NCBI RefSeq assembly: GCF_022848905.1
Contig: NZ_JAFIRA010000007.1
Coordinates: forward strand, 49,723-113,722
Length of the DNA stretch: 64,000 bases
Source: Thermostichus vulcanus str. 'Rupite'
GTDB lineage: Bacteria; Cyanobacteriota; Cyanobacteriia; Thermostichales; Thermostichaceae
Direction of reading: 5' to 3'
The notes beneath the pieces are model-generated. The model was not told the DNA's origin, searched no databases, and was given only the letters and a program-made list of their open reading frames with translations. The stretch's first letter is position 1. Every line of letters starts with the position of its first letter. Of this stretch, positions 1-9,913 are shown piece by piece. Made by a program: the position numbers and the translations under genes.

Positions 1-11
1 ATCCTACTCGG

Positions 12-17
12 TATAAT
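12..17 (+). promoter_or_regulatory. -10 promoter element, probably of aroH
   Basis: A perfect TATAAT lies about 40 bases upstream of the chorismate mutase gene. The matching -35 would fall outside the window, so only the -10 can be seen. Confidence 0.35.
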
Positions 18-60
18 TTTCTGAAAGCCAGACGAACTCAAGCGAACGAGGTTGTGGTCA

Positions 61-435
61 TTGGGGTGGCGTGTCAGAGCAATTCGCGGAGCCATAACCG
101 TTCCCTGCAACAGTGCCGAGGCGATCTGCACAGCAGTGACTGAGCTGCTGGATGCCCTGGAACATCGCAACGCTTTGGATCCAGCCGAGTTGGTCAGCGT
201 TGTGTTTTCTGCCACGCCCGATTTGAATGCTGCTTTTCCAGCCCAATTCGCCCGCCGTCGTCCCGGTTGGGAGTTGGTGCCCCTGCTGGATGTACAGCAG
301 ATGGAAGTGATTGGCGCTTTGCCCCGGTGCATTCGGGTGTTGATCCAGTTGAATACGCCCTTGAATCAGACAGATATGCAGCATGTTTACTTGGGAGGGG
401 CACGGGAACTGAGACCGGATCTCAGCCCAGTTTGA
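61..435 (+). CDS. aroH: Chorismate mutase, AroH type
   Basis: Converts chorismate to prephenate, the branch point towards phenylalanine and tyrosine; cytosolic homotrimer in the family. The product is about 124 residues, the usual AroH length. It opens with VRAIRGAITV, the family N-terminal strand with its active-site arginine, and ends with YLGGARELRPDLS, the conserved C-terminal active-site segment. The middle carries the typical SVVFSATPDLNAAFPA stretch. There is no ATG in frame. The start is TTG at 61, about 9 bases after a GAACGAGG ribosome-binding-like run; TTG at 52 abuts that run and is less likely. It is a stand-alone gene, followed by a convergent short gene. Confidence 0.9.
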   Translation: MGWRVRAIRGAITVPCNSAEAICTAVTELLDALEHRNALDPAELVSVVFSATPDLNAAFPAQFARRRPGWELVPLLDVQQMEVIGALPRCIRVLIQLNTPLNQTDMQHVYLGGARELRPDLSPV

Positions 436-520
436 TGGGCCAGTTTGGTCTGCTGGCGTTGTAAGGGATTAAGCTTTGTTCACTTTGTCCTAAAGGCAGG
501 GATCCTAACCCAAATCCTGC

Positions 521-922
521 TCAGGGGGATTGCCTTTGTCGTAGGTTGATTTCCCATTGCTCCAATTGATCTTGACGGGCAGCTACCTCCGCTTCTCGCC
601 GACTCAGTTCCTGGCTTTGCCGGGTTAAGGATTGCCGCCAGCTTTCAATTTCAGACAAATCCATCAGGCTGCCCGCCTGGGATAAGCTATGGAGCATTTC
701 CACCAGTTTCATGGCTGCTTCTTCCACCCGCTGCACCCGGCGCTCTTCGGAGACTTCCACCAGAAGCAACACCCCAACGTTGTAAGCGCTAGCCTCACTA
801 GAGGTGACTGTTTCCGGCTTGCGAACGGCCGACCAAATCCGATCCGGAGTCTGGTATGCCAACAATTGCAGCTCTGCTTGGCCGAACAGCCCTTTCTTGT
901 ACACCCGTGCTAAATACAGCAT
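521..922 (-). CDS. Short HmpF-like coiled-coil protein
   Basis: The 133-residue product begins MLYLARVYKKG and continues AELQLLAYQ, then ERRVQRVEEA. As I remember it, this matches the N-terminal domain of HmpF, the protein needed for type IV pilus-driven motility and phototaxis in filamentous cyanobacteria. The last ~45 residues are a charged coiled coil (SLTRQSQELSRREAEVAARQ). HmpF proteins are normally several hundred residues with a long coiled coil, so this is either a short paralogue or a truncated form. The stop is clean and no coiled-coil coding continues behind it. The ATG start is well placed. The gene diverges from ycf66. Its role here is inferred from the N-terminal similarity only. 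Confidence 0.6.
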   Translation of the reverse strand: MLYLARVYKKGLFGQAELQLLAYQTPDRIWSAVRKPETVTSSEASAYNVGVLLLVEVSEERRVQRVEEAAMKLVEMLHSLSQAGSLMDLSEIESWRQSLTRQSQELSRREAEVAARQDQLEQWEINLRQRQSP

Positions 923-1055
923 GAAGATGATGGGAGAGGCAGTGTGATTTTAGCACCGATCTTTTCGGTTCAAGGGATCCCGCCGCTGCGCCTTGGCCTA
1001 ATCCTCAGGTATTGCCCCTGTTACAGAGGGGATCAGTGTTAGGATCGGCGTTGAA

Positions 1056-1922
1056 ATGGGTAATGACCAACTCTCTCCCATTTTCATCGTTGTAGGGATC
1101 CCTGGCATGTTTCTCACCCAAAGCCCCTATTTCTTGATGGCAGCGCTAGTGGCTATTGCCAGTGGAGCCATCTTTGCAGTTCGGTTCATCAAGCGAGAAG
1201 CTTCCGCTGAGTACGATGTCATTTTCGCCACGATGGGCCTGATTTATTCTGTCTGCCTGTTGTTGGAAGGGCAACGCCTGATTCCGTTGCTGTTTTTTGC
1301 CCAAGTGCTATTGGCGGTAATGGCCGGTTGGTTTGCAATAGAAACCTTCCGCTTGCGCATTCTCCTGAGCGAAAAAGCACGGCAAGTGGGGGGGGCTCGT
1401 CCGACAGTCCGTCGGCAAGGCTTTACCCGTACCTACCAACCGGATGGTTATGGGCAGGGGCGCACCGTCAGCACCCGTGCCGGGGGATCCCGTATCCGCG
1501 ATACCTCCTCCTATGGCCGTTCTATTGCCAGGCGGACTGAAGACTCTGGCCCCGGATCTGGCCGTCGCCCTAGGCCGCAATTGACCAGCGATACCCGGGT
1601 GCGTCCCCGCCGTCGCCCGGAAGTGGATGAGTATTACGACGAACCGGAACCTCGTTCTCGCCAAAGCTCTGACTATGACGAGCCGGCTCCTCCTCCTCCA
1701 GAAACCCGCCGCCCCCGCGGTCCTGCTGCCGGGGAATATCCAGAGGATGTGCAAGAAGAGCGGGGTGCAGGTACAGCCACCCGTCGTCGCCCGCCGCGCC
1801 TGCCTCAAGAGGAAGATTATGCAGACGAGACACCGCCCCGTGCCCCCCGCCGAGTGGTTGAGGTGGAGTCAGTGGAGGTAGAAGAAGTAGAACCCGACGA
1901 GTACGAGGATGATTTGCTGTAA
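1056..1922 (+). CDS. Ycf66 family membrane protein with long charged tail
   Basis: The N-terminal ~100 residues hold three to four hydrophobic segments (about 7-20, 27-43, 56-70, 76-96) ending in the conserved-looking WFAIETFRLR. This is the Ycf66 domain found in cyanobacteria and some plastids; its function is not established. From about residue 105 to 288 the chain is low-complexity, rich in Arg, Pro, Glu, Asp and Tyr: first basic (RRPRPQ, RPRRRPEVDEYYDEPEP), then very acidic at the end (EVESVEVEEVEPDEYEDD). The tail is presumably disordered. ATG start. Monocistronic, divergent from the HmpF-like gene and convergent with ppc. Confidence 0.8.
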   Translation: MGNDQLSPIFIVVGIPGMFLTQSPYFLMAALVAIASGAIFAVRFIKREASAEYDVIFATMGLIYSVCLLLEGQRLIPLLFFAQVLLAVMAGWFAIETFRLRILLSEKARQVGGARPTVRRQGFTRTYQPDGYGQGRTVSTRAGGSRIRDTSSYGRSIARRTEDSGPGSGRRPRPQLTSDTRVRPRRRPEVDEYYDEPEPRSRQSSDYDEPAPPPPETRRPRGPAAGEYPEDVQEERGAGTATRRRPPRLPQEEDYADETPPRAPRRVVEVESVEVEEVEPDEYEDDLL

Positions 1923-1956
1923 CGGGGGTGAAGATCCCGCTGGACTAGCTCCTAGC

Positions 1957-4893
1957 TCAGCCCGTGTTGCGCATCCCGGCGGCAATGCCGTTGATGGTGA
2001 GCATCGCCCCCCGCAAGAGTTCAGCTCGGCTGTAGCGAGTCCTCCCGGTTCGGGATCCCTGGTTTTCTCGTAGGCGCTTCAAAAGGGAGACCTGAATAAA
2101 GCCCAGAGGCACGATCGAGCGGTTGCGTAGCTGCACCGAACGCTTTAAGTAGGGGTCATTTTCCAACAGCTCACGATGCCCCGTAATTTGCAGCACCATC
2201 TCTCGGGTGCGGTACATCTCTTGGGCAATACACTCAAACAGCTCCATGGCCCGCTCTAGGCGCTCCGGGGAGCTCATCTCCCGCACGTAGTGGCGAGCAA
2301 TTTGCAGATCCACCTTCGAGAGGGTCATCTCCACTTTTGAAATCACCATGCGGAAGAAGGGCCACTCGCGGTAGAGATGCTGGAGGTGCTTGAGGTTGTG
2401 ATCCCCCTTAGCCACGTATTCCTGTAGGGCGGTGCCCACACCATACCAAGCAGGCAGCAGAAAGCGGCTTTGGGTCCAACTGAAGACCCAGGGGATGGCC
2501 CGCAGGGATCCAATATCTTTTTTGCTGCCACTGCGGCGAGCCGGACGGGAACTGATTTGCAACTGACTGATCTCTTCAATCGGGGTAACCTCGTGGAAAA
2601 ACTCGACGAAACCCTCCTGCTCGTAAACCAAGCTGCGGTAGACTTGCCGGGAACGATCCGCCAAGGACTCCATCAGGCGCGACCACTCGTGTAAATCATT
2701 GGGGTAGGTGCGCAGCAGACTGGCCTGGATCACGGCACTGGTGACGGTTTCTAGGTTAAAGATGGCCAGATCTTGGAGGGAATACTTAGAGGCCAGCACC
2801 TCTCCTTGCTCAGTAATTTTGATCCGTCCGCCCACACTGCGCCCCGGCTGGGCCAAGATTGCCTCGTAGGCTGGGCCACCCCCACGACCGACCGATCCGC
2901 CCCGGCCATGAAAAATCTGCAGCTTCACCCCGTAGGACTCTGCCACCAGTTGCAGCATCTGTTGGGCTTTGTAGATCTCCCAGTTGCTGCTCAAAAAACC
3001 TGAATCTTTGTTGCTATCGGAATACCCCAGCATCACCTCCTGCAGATCCCCCTGCTGGCTCAGATACTGCCGATAAAACGGGATCTCCAACAACCCCTTC
3101 AGGACTTCCGGGGCCCGCTTTAGGTCTTCTACGGTTTCAAACAACGGCACCACCGCCAGGGATCCCTTGCCGCTGATCGGGTCGTAGAGACCGACTTCTT
3201 TGGCCATGAGCAGCACCTCCAACAGGTCACTGAGCTGGCGGCTCATGCTGATGACGTAGGTTTGACAGATGGCCAGGCCAAATTCCTGTTGGAGGCGACG
3301 AAGGGTACGAAAGGTAGCAACTAACTCTGTAGTTTTCTCAGAAAAAGGAGTATCCAGAGGCAAGAGGGGTCGCCGCGTTTGCAACTCCTGAAGCAAGAAA
3401 GCCGTTTTTTCCTCTTCGGTCATGTCGCTGTAGGGGCGGGGCAAAATGCGCAAATACTCAAAGATTTCGGTTAGGGCTGCCTCGTGGTAGCTACTGTCTT
3501 GGCGAATATCCAAATGGGCCAGATGAAAGCCAAACACCTCCACTTGATGGATAAGGTGACTCAGTTGCCGACAGGCCAAACCGCTGCTTTTTAGGCTGGT
3601 TTGAATCAATCTCAGATCCGCCAAAAACTCCTTAGCGTTGGCATAGGCATTGGCCAGAGGCGGGGGAGCAGGCAAATGGGCAGAGTCCGCCAGCTGACGG
3701 TTGCGTTCGCGGGTCAGTTCCAGCCGCCGTTGAATATAGCTGAGTTTGAGGCGATAGGGTTCCTGACGATATTGCAACGAGAAGGATTCGTACACCTCTG
3801 GCAACAGGCGGTGATCCTGCTCTAGGGCATCCAGCAGTTGGCTATCCACATCCCCCCAGTGCAGGGAGATGCTCAGGGTTTTGGTTAGAGATTTGACGGA
3901 TTCGATGTACTTGCCCAGGATCAGATTGCGTTGATAACGAGCCGTTTGCCAGGTGACGTCCGCCGTCACAGAAGGGTTACCATCGCGATCGGATCCCACC
4001 CAAGAGCCGAAGTTGCAGAAACTGGCCGCTGGGGGTTCTAGGTGAGGAAAAGAATTTTTCAGGCTGCGGCTGAGGTACTCATGCAGAAGAGGGATGGCTT
4101 GAAACAGTACTTCTTCAAAGTAGTGCAGGGTGTAGTCTACCTCGTTGAGGACGGTCGGTTTGGCCTGGTGCAGTTCGTCGGTGCGCCACCAGAGCAAGAC
4201 TTCTTCTGCCAGCTGTTCTTTCAGAATGGAAGCCTGCAGGGGAGAAGACTGCTCAGCCCAGTCCAGTTGGCTAAGCAGACGGGAGAAGGCCCGCTGCTTT
4301 TCACGAATGGTATGGCGGACAATCTCGGTGGGATGGGCGGTAAAGACCATGCGAATATGTAGTTGCTCCAGCAATCGACGCAATAGGCCCGGCGGCACCC
4401 CCTGAGCCCGCAGATAGGGAAATAATCGCTCAAACTTTTCGTTTTCTCGCACGGTTCGTTGCTGGCTATCCACCATGCGCATGTCGGAGGCTTCGGCTCG
4501 TTCGTAGTGCTGCTCCACAATGTTGATCAACTGGAAAAACAGAGCAAAGGCACGGGCAGTTTGAATAGCAGCATCGAGACTGAGATACTCAACAATCTGG
4601 AGCACCTCCGGCACTGGGTATTCCAGAGCTTGTCCTTCGGGGGAACACATGGAGCGCAGCCGTTGCAACAGATCCACCAGCGACTGGCCACACTCCTGGA
4701 GCAGCACCGACTCCCACAGTTCTTCCACCAATTGCAGTCGCCGGTTCAGCAGGCTGTTTCCCAGGTGAAGGGCTTCGTTCACCTCAAGCGAATGAGCCAA
4801 GGGATCCCGTCCCATCCGCAGGGAGGTCTCCTCCAGCCCGTTGGCAGAACCGACAGTCCACTCTGCAGCAGTCAGGCGCGGAGAAGAGGTCAT
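1957..4893 (-). CDS. ppc: Phosphoenolpyruvate carboxylase
   Basis: Carboxylates PEP with bicarbonate to oxaloacetate, the anaplerotic reaction feeding the TCA cycle and aspartate family; cytosolic tetramer. The product is ~978 residues, within the cyanobacterial range. Diagnostic motifs are [13 protein letters not shown] (catalytic His), [19 protein letters not shown] (second active-site signature), [14 protein letters not shown] (glycine loop) and the C-terminal [14 protein letters not shown], where the final Gly-containing tail is needed for activity. An ATG at 4893 has AGGAG about 8 bases upstream; an in-frame ATG at 4917 would add eight residues. It stands alone, transcribed towards ycf66. 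Large antisense open frames inside it are codon-bias shadows. Confidence 0.97.
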   Translation of the reverse strand: MTSSPRLTAAEWTVGSANGLEETSLRMGRDPLAHSLEVNEALHLGNSLLNRRLQLVEELWESVLLQECGQSLVDLLQRLRSMCSPEGQALEYPVPEVLQIVEYLSLDAAIQTARAFALFFQLINIVEQHYERAEASDMRMVDSQQRTVRENEKFERLFPYLRAQGVPPGLLRRLLEQLHIRMVFTAHPTEIVRHTIREKQRAFSRLLSQLDWAEQSSPLQASILKEQLAEEVLLWWRTDELHQAKPTVLNEVDYTLHYFEEVLFQAIPLLHEYLSRSLKNSFPHLEPPAASFCNFGSWVGSDRDGNPSVTADVTWQTARYQRNLILGKYIESVKSLTKTLSISLHWGDVDSQLLDALEQDHRLLPEVYESFSLQYRQEPYRLKLSYIQRRLELTRERNRQLADSAHLPAPPPLANAYANAKEFLADLRLIQTSLKSSGLACRQLSHLIHQVEVFGFHLAHLDIRQDSSYHEAALTEIFEYLRILPRPYSDMTEEEKTAFLLQELQTRRPLLPLDTPFSEKTTELVATFRTLRRLQQEFGLAICQTYVISMSRQLSDLLEVLLMAKEVGLYDPISGKGSLAVVPLFETVEDLKRAPEVLKGLLEIPFYRQYLSQQGDLQEVMLGYSDSNKDSGFLSSNWEIYKAQQMLQLVAESYGVKLQIFHGRGGSVGRGGGPAYEAILAQPGRSVGGRIKITEQGEVLASKYSLQDLAIFNLETVTSAVIQASLLRTYPNDLHEWSRLMESLADRSRQVYRSLVYEQEGFVEFFHEVTPIEEISQLQISSRPARRSGSKKDIGSLRAIPWVFSWTQSRFLLPAWYGVGTALQEYVAKGDHNLKHLQHLYREWPFFRMVISKVEMTLSKVDLQIARHYVREMSSPERLERAMELFECIAQEMYRTREMVLQITGHRELLENDPYLKRSVQLRNRSIVPLGFIQVSLLKRLRENQGSRTGRTRYSRAELLRGAMLTINGIAAGMRNTG

Positions 4894-5080
4894 GAAGGCA
4901 GCTCCTGGAACAACCATCCCAATATTAGAGCCTGTTCGCCGGAATAGTAGATGTAGCAGGCATCACGCTTGGATTTGAGGCTGGAGGAGGATGAGTTTTG
5001 TAGCCGAGTCTACAAATTGCAAGAAAAAAGTGCTTTACCTTAAGAAAATGTAAGACCCGTGGTTGTTTTGGGTGAGTTCA

Positions 5081-6316
5081 GTGACTGCAACTCTCTTTAT
5101 CAATGCACATTTATTCGATCCTGCGCAGGGGTTGGATGAACTGGGTCAAGTACGGGTTGAGGAGGGCAAGATTGCTGCGATTGGCCCCCAGTTGCCTGTG
5201 GAGGGAGCGGATGTGGTGGATTTGAGGGGGCAGCTGCTCACCCCTGGTTGGATCGATATTCATACCCATGTTTTTACGGCGGTGGGGGATTTCTGTCTGC
5301 CTGCCGATGAGGTGGGGATCCAGTCTGGTGTCACCACGGTGGTGGATGCGGGGACTTCTGGCACTCTTACCTTCCCTGCCTTTCGAGAAACGGCGGCCCA
5401 AACTGCTCAAACGCGGGTCTACGCCCTCATCGATCCCTCGCTGCTCTACATTGCCACTTCTGATTTCATCGCTCACCGTCTTGGCTTTGCGGTGGATCCG
5501 AAAAATCAAGACTTGGATCGGGCCCGAGCGGTGATTGAGGCCCATCGGCAGGTGATTGTCGGCTTCAAGGCTCGCCCCACCGTCAAGCTTGGAGAGATAG
5601 AATCTCCCACCCTCACTTCTGCCCTCATTCTGGCGGAGGAATATCAGCTACCCATTATGATCCACCTGGGTCGCTTCCCCATGGATGGGGTGTTGGATCC
5701 CTCGGATTTGTTGGATCGCCTGCGTCCGGGGGATATTGTCACCCATACCTATCAGCCCCGCTTTGGTCTCTTCGATGCGGAGGGATCCCTGTTGCCAGCA
5801 GCACGGCGGGCTTTGGAGCGAGGGGTTCTTCTGGATGTCGGCCACAGTGGCAGCGACTTTTCCTTCAATACGGCCCGCCTAGGTCTGGATCAAGGCATTC
5901 GCCCCCATACAATTTCCACCGATCTGAATATTTTCAACACGGAGATCGTGGTGGATTTGGCCACAACAATGAGCAAGTTTTTGGCCCTAGGCATGACCCT
6001 GGCGGAGGTGATCCAGGCTGTGACTGCAACAGCGGCGCGAGCGATTCAGAAAAGTGATCAACTGGGATCCCTGCAGGTGGGTCAGGAAGCGGATTTGACC
6101 ATGGCCGAGTTGGTGGAAGAAGAGGCAGAATTGACGGATGGTCGAGGGGGTACCTTATCGGTCAACCAGATGCTGAAGGTGCGCGGCGTTTGTCGGGCCG
6201 GTCAGTTCCGGAAGATTGACCATACTCCCTATGCCCTCCCCCATTCAAAATCCGATTTAGAGATACGCCAGCTGGCCTGGGTCGGTGCAGAACATGTGAA
6301 CGAGGAGATCCCCTAA
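5081..6316 (+). CDS. Amidohydrolase/deacetylase family metal-dependent hydrolase
   Basis: A dihydroorotase-like TIM-barrel hydrolase of the amidohydrolase superfamily; substrate unknown. The metal ligands fall in the expected order: HxH in WIDIHTHVF, a probable carboxylated lysine in VGFKARPTVK, His in PIMIHLGRFP and DIVTHTY, and a late Asp in HTISTDLN. Small N- and C-terminal strands (GQLLTPGW, GSLQVGQEADLT) form the usual side domain. GTG at 5081 gives MTATLFINAHLFDP, the natural family N-terminus; GTG at 5072 is an alternative. Its stop overlaps the next ATG (TAATG), so it is probably translationally coupled to the ferritin-like gene. Relatives of this subfamily have been called D-aminoacylase or dihydroorotase without proof. 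Confidence 0.85.
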   Translation: MTATLFINAHLFDPAQGLDELGQVRVEEGKIAAIGPQLPVEGADVVDLRGQLLTPGWIDIHTHVFTAVGDFCLPADEVGIQSGVTTVVDAGTSGTLTFPAFRETAAQTAQTRVYALIDPSLLYIATSDFIAHRLGFAVDPKNQDLDRARAVIEAHRQVIVGFKARPTVKLGEIESPTLTSALILAEEYQLPIMIHLGRFPMDGVLDPSDLLDRLRPGDIVTHTYQPRFGLFDAEGSLLPAARRALERGVLLDVGHSGSDFSFNTARLGLDQGIRPHTISTDLNIFNTEIVVDLATTMSKFLALGMTLAEVIQAVTATAARAIQKSDQLGSLQVGQEADLTMAELVEEEAELTDGRGGTLSVNQMLKVRGVCRAGQFRKIDHTPYALPHSKSDLEIRQLAWVGAEHVNEEIP

Positions 6317-7023
6317 TGACGGCAACTTTATCTCCAGAGTTATCTCCAGAGAATGTGTCTACGGCCTACACTTGGGCGGCCTTTGTGCAGGAAATTGAGT
6401 CGGAAATTGAAGCCCATCGGGATCGCGCCTTCACAGAAGCGCGGGAACAAGCCTTTGCCCCGCCCGAAACGGAGATTAAGCCCTGGCCGAAAGAGCGATT
6501 AATCGAGTGGCTCAGCTTTCAGACCTACTACGAATATCAGGCGATTTTGTTCATCAGCAGGTGGCTGCAGGATACGCCAGAAACCGATGCACTGGTGTTG
6601 CTTTGCCATCAAATTGAGGACGAAAGCAACCATTTCCGTTGGCTAAACCGCCATTTGGAGGCGATGGGGGCTTCTTTGCAGGATTGGCAGCCGCTCCCGG
6701 AGATCAAAGCCTGGGTGGAAACCTTCTATGGATCCCTGCCGGATACCATTTCCCGTTTGGCCGCGCACAACCTAGCCGGAGAATCGGGAGCCTGCCGCAG
6801 TTTTGCCAGTATTTTGCCGCATCTGCCGCCCGATTTGCAGAAGACGATGCGCAAAATTATGCCGGATGAGCAGTTTCACCTGAATTTGGGACGACAAATC
6901 CTGAGCCGCTATTGCAAAACTGATGAGCAGAAGGCGCGTGCCCGCCATTATGCCTTGCAAGTGGCGGATTTGGAATCGCAGGCAATCACGGCTTTTAACC
7001 GCAAGTTGGCAGCTTTGGCCTAG
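6316..7023 (+). CDS. Ferritin-like diiron protein
   Basis: The 235-residue, largely helical protein has the E, ExxH, E, ExxH ligand pattern of a four-helix diiron carboxylate site: Glu in FQTYYEYQAI, ExxH in EDESNHFRW, Glu in LAGESGACRS and ExxH in PDEQFHLNLG. This layout fits the ferritin-like superfamily (oxidases, oxygenases, rubrerythrin-like proteins). I do not recognise the subfamily, so the reaction cannot be named. The start ATG overlaps the stop of the amidohydrolase by one base (TAATG), and a BFD-like [2Fe-2S] protein follows 35 bases later. The context suggests a small redox operon in which the downstream protein might supply electrons or act in iron handling; that is inference. 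Confidence 0.75.
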   Translation: MTATLSPELSPENVSTAYTWAAFVQEIESEIEAHRDRAFTEAREQAFAPPETEIKPWPKERLIEWLSFQTYYEYQAILFISRWLQDTPETDALVLLCHQIEDESNHFRWLNRHLEAMGASLQDWQPLPEIKAWVETFYGSLPDTISRLAAHNLAGESGACRSFASILPHLPPDLQKTMRKIMPDEQFHLNLGRQILSRYCKTDEQKARARHYALQVADLESQAITAFNRKLAALA

Positions 7024-7058
7024 CGACCTAGACTGAGAGTGCAAACGGATCCCTGCCC

Positions 7059-7292
7059 ATGACAAGTTCTGCTGTCCGTCGTCGTCCGCCGGCCCGTCGC
7101 CCCGCCTACTGCTATTGCAGCGAAGTGGAACACGCGGAAATTCTCAGCCGCCAGCAACGGGATCCTTTGCCGTTTGAGGAAGCAATGCAGGTTCATTGCC
7201 AATCTGGGATCCGCTGTGGCCATTGCCTTTGGCCTTTGGAGCAGTTGTTCCGTCAGCAGGGCTGTTACATGGCCAGCCCCGACACGGAATAG
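7059..7292 (+). CDS. BFD-like [2Fe-2S]-binding protein
   Basis: A 77-residue protein with the cysteine arrangement of the bacterioferritin-associated ferredoxin domain: CxC in AYCYCSEVEHAEI and CxxC in SGIRCGHCLWPLEQLF, about 30 residues apart. BFD domains bind a [2Fe-2S] cluster and in enteric and pseudomonad systems release iron from bacterioferritin. Two further cysteines (HCQ, QGCY) are present. The first 15 residues are basic and Pro-rich and probably disordered. It lies just downstream of the diiron ferritin-like gene on the same strand, a genomic echo of the Bfd-Bfr pairing, though the partner here is not a typical bacterioferritin. Confidence 0.65.
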   Translation: MTSSAVRRRPPARRPAYCYCSEVEHAEILSRQQRDPLPFEEAMQVHCQSGIRCGHCLWPLEQLFRQQGCYMASPDTE

Positions 7293-7361
7293 ATGGACTA
7301 GGTGAATGGGGATGTCGGATAAACCTGTGGGCATGTGAGGATCCCAACCCCTCAGGTTGGC

Positions 7362-8201
7362 TCACTCCGGCAACCGCCCCAACCTCACCCCTCGATAGTA
7401 ATAGGCCAAAATTTGTCGGTAATTCCACCCTTGGCGGGCCAATTCCTGTGCGCCCCACTGACTCATGCCAATGCCATGCCCATGCTTGGGATAAGGGCTG
7501 ACATCCGGCAGGCTCATCAAATAAGGGATCCCGCTCACCCCAACCGTTTGGCCGCCACTACTGGCACTGTACATGGCGTTGACGAACTGCCCTCCGTAGA
7601 CCATCACCACCCCACGAGTGGCCCAAGTCGCTTCCAGAGCTGCAACCGACCGCTGCGATAGGCCCCGATACACCTGGGAGCGAGTGTCGCTAAACACGTC
7701 AAACCAGCCGCGGGAATTGCGGTGATAAAGCACATAACTGCGGGCCGCCACCGCCTGCGCTTTCAGCGCCTCCGGGAGAAACCTAGCCCCCATTTCCGCA
7801 TCCACCACGCTGGCCACGTAGTCTTCTAGATCTACGTAGTTGATGGCCATGAGCAAGTTATGACCGGTTAGGAGCACCTCGCCGGGGTACCAGTGGCCGT
7901 TCACCGCTACCATGCCACCCTCTTCAGGCTTGATAAACAAAACCGGAGAAACCACCCCCTGCAGGCGTACTCCTTGGGGGCTGGGTTGAGCCATAAACCC
8001 TTGCATCGGGGGCAGCTCCGCCAGGATCTCTCCCCGGCTATTGGTCAACTGGGCAGGCACAGACACCCCCACTACCAAAGGGGCACGGCTATTGGCCAGT
8101 TCCACCCGCACTGTTACCCCGGCCCAAGCCGCCTCTATCCACCCCAGCAGAGCGCCCAAAACCAGGGATCCCGTTAGCCCCACCCATCGCCATGCCTTCA
8201 T
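7362..8201 (-). CDS. SpoIID/LytB domain protein, exported
   Basis: The 279-residue protein has an N-terminal signal peptide (about residues 1-28, ending AAWAG) and a SpoIID/LytB domain: INYVDLEDYVASVVDAEMG, LKAQAVAARSYVLYH, YSASSGGQT and the C-terminal HGHGIGMSQWGAQELA. SpoIID is a peptidoglycan lytic transglycosylase in sporulating Firmicutes. Cyanobacterial members are short and presumably act on peptidoglycan in the periplasm or bind it; that function is inferred. ATG start. It lies downstream of the MFS gene on the same strand, 138 bases away, and could share a transcript. Confidence 0.85.
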   Translation of the reverse strand: MKAWRWVGLTGSLVLGALLGWIEAAWAGVTVRVELANSRAPLVVGVSVPAQLTNSRGEILAELPPMQGFMAQPSPQGVRLQGVVSPVLFIKPEEGGMVAVNGHWYPGEVLLTGHNLLMAINYVDLEDYVASVVDAEMGARFLPEALKAQAVAARSYVLYHRNSRGWFDVFSDTRSQVYRGLSQRSVAALEATWATRGVVMVYGGQFVNAMYSASSGGQTVGVSGIPYLMSLPDVSPYPKHGHGIGMSQWGAQELARQGWNYRQILAYYYRGVRLGRLPE

Positions 8202-8339
8202 CAGCTGTGCCCAGAGTTGGTTCCAGAGTTATTTTTTGCACATTCCCCAGCTAAGGATAGTGCAAGTTCGGGGAAATGGGCAGCCTGCAGACGGGATCCG
8301 GCTCTGAACACAAAATCTGGACAGAAAACTTGTAGAGAG

Positions 8340-9671
8340 TCAAAGCCGACGGCTGCGAACGGCGGTTGGGGATCCCTCTCGGGAGGGAGCAGAGGGTTCT
8401 GGCAGCTTTTCACTGGGCCCTGCCCGACCCTGAGGATCATCAACCACTTCCCTTTGGCTGAACTCATCCGGCCCCAGCCCCAGGGCAAAGCGCAGCGATG
8501 CACCCCGCCCGGGATTGGAAAAGGCCAGAAAATAAACCAGAGAGGCCAAAGATAGCAGTGCCGCGTAGCCAAACATGGCCCGATAGCCGGATCCCACCGC
8601 GAGGGTGCCCAAAACCGGGCCCGCCAAGCCAATCCCCAGATCAAACCCGCACATCACCAAGCTAAACAAGCGCCCCCGCTCAATCGGGCTAGAGCGATCG
8701 GCAACCAAGGCGGAAATGAGCGGGATCAAAGTGCCAAAACCGGATCCCACCACCACACCAGCCAGCAAAAAGGCCCCCATGCTATTGGCCCCCAACAAAA
8801 TCAGCATGGCTAAGGCATAGGTGGCCAAACTGATGGAAATAAAAGGCCCTCGCCCAAACCGATCCGACGCTCGACCCGCCAACAAGCGCACCCCAAAGCT
8901 GGCAAAAGCCACTGCCGTGTAGAACAGGCCAGGGTTCATGGGCACTGCGGTTTCCTGGATCAACAGGGCGACAAACGTGGTTTGGGTGCCAAACGCCAAG
9001 CCCACCAAAAACATCACCAGGGTTAGGGAGCGCACCTTTGGACTGCCCAAGAGGCTCCAGAAGGGCAAATCCACCGACAGGGATCCCATCTGTTCAGGAC
9101 GCTGCTCCCGTACCGCCCGCGTACACACAAACCCCACCAACCCCAACAGTGCAGAGAACAAAAACAGAGGGGAGTAACCGGCAAACTCCTGCAAAAACCC
9201 TCCCAAAGCAGGGCCAATCGCTGCCCCAATCGGGTTAACCAGGCTCATGTAGCCTAAGATCTCGCCGCGTTTTTCCTCCGGGGCAAAATCCACCACCAAA
9301 GTCACATAGCCGGTGGCAAAAGCAGCAATACTGATACCATGGAAGGCTCGCACCAAGGCAATCAACGGGATCCAATCGGAGAGCCAGTACCCCAGCGGCG
9401 CTAACCCCACCACGCCCATGCCGATGAGCAGTACGATCTGCCGACTGCGCCGATCCGCCAAACGCCCCAACCATGAGCGAGAGGCCAACAACCCAATCGA
9501 AAAGGCCCCCATCACCAACCCGATCTGCTGAGGGGTACCGCCAGCATCGCTGACATAAAGGGGTAGGGTGGGCAACAGAGAGGATAAACTGGCCCAGAAA
9601 AGCAGCCCGGCTATGAACAGAATGCTCAAATTGCGGCGTTGTGCAGGTTGCAGTTGCCGAAATACCCTCAC
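8340..9671 (-). CDS. Major facilitator superfamily transporter
   Basis: A 443-residue membrane protein with about 12 hydrophobic segments and the MFS loop 2-3 signature in SRSWLGRLADRRSRQIVLLI, repeated in the second half as RLLAGRASDRFGRGPF. The pattern suggests a drug/sugar-type exporter, but the substrate cannot be told. The C-terminal ~60 residues are soluble, Pro- and Ser-rich and end in basic residues. ATG start. It precedes the SpoIID-like gene and diverges from yidD. Confidence 0.85.
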   Translation of the reverse strand: MRVFRQLQPAQRRNLSILFIAGLLFWASLSSLLPTLPLYVSDAGGTPQQIGLVMGAFSIGLLASRSWLGRLADRRSRQIVLLIGMGVVGLAPLGYWLSDWIPLIALVRAFHGISIAAFATGYVTLVVDFAPEEKRGEILGYMSLVNPIGAAIGPALGGFLQEFAGYSPLFLFSALLGLVGFVCTRAVREQRPEQMGSLSVDLPFWSLLGSPKVRSLTLVMFLVGLAFGTQTTFVALLIQETAVPMNPGLFYTAVAFASFGVRLLAGRASDRFGRGPFISISLATYALAMLILLGANSMGAFLLAGVVVGSGFGTLIPLISALVADRSSPIERGRLFSLVMCGFDLGIGLAGPVLGTLAVGSGYRAMFGYAALLSLASLVYFLAFSNPGRGASLRFALGLGPDEFSQREVVDDPQGRAGPSEKLPEPSAPSREGSPTAVRSRRL

Positions 9672-9913
9672 GAAGACTCCTCACCCAGCTTGGATCTTTA
9701 GCGTTCAAAGGCTGGTTAGCCGGGATCCCGAAGAAACCCACGCTCCACCGGATCCCTTGGATCCCTAGGCCAAAAATAATTTAGGTGCTAACCTTCTCGA
9801 TTGTAACCGTATTGTGGAGGAGGGTCATCGGTCGGGATTGACCTTGACAGAGCTATCATGACAGAGCCAAAAGTGCAAAGTTACCCTGTAAGGCAAGCCC
9901 TTTTCTCCTATCC

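Noticed and set aside
4042..4362. Plus-strand open frames antisense to ppc
   Set aside because: They are on the opposite strand of an unmistakable gene and arise from its codon bias; no family resemblance, start context or neighbours support them.
9838..9859. TTGACC/TTGACA with TATCAT as a promoter for yidD
   Set aside because: The spacing between the candidate -35 and -10 is 4-10 bases, too short for a sigma70-type promoter.
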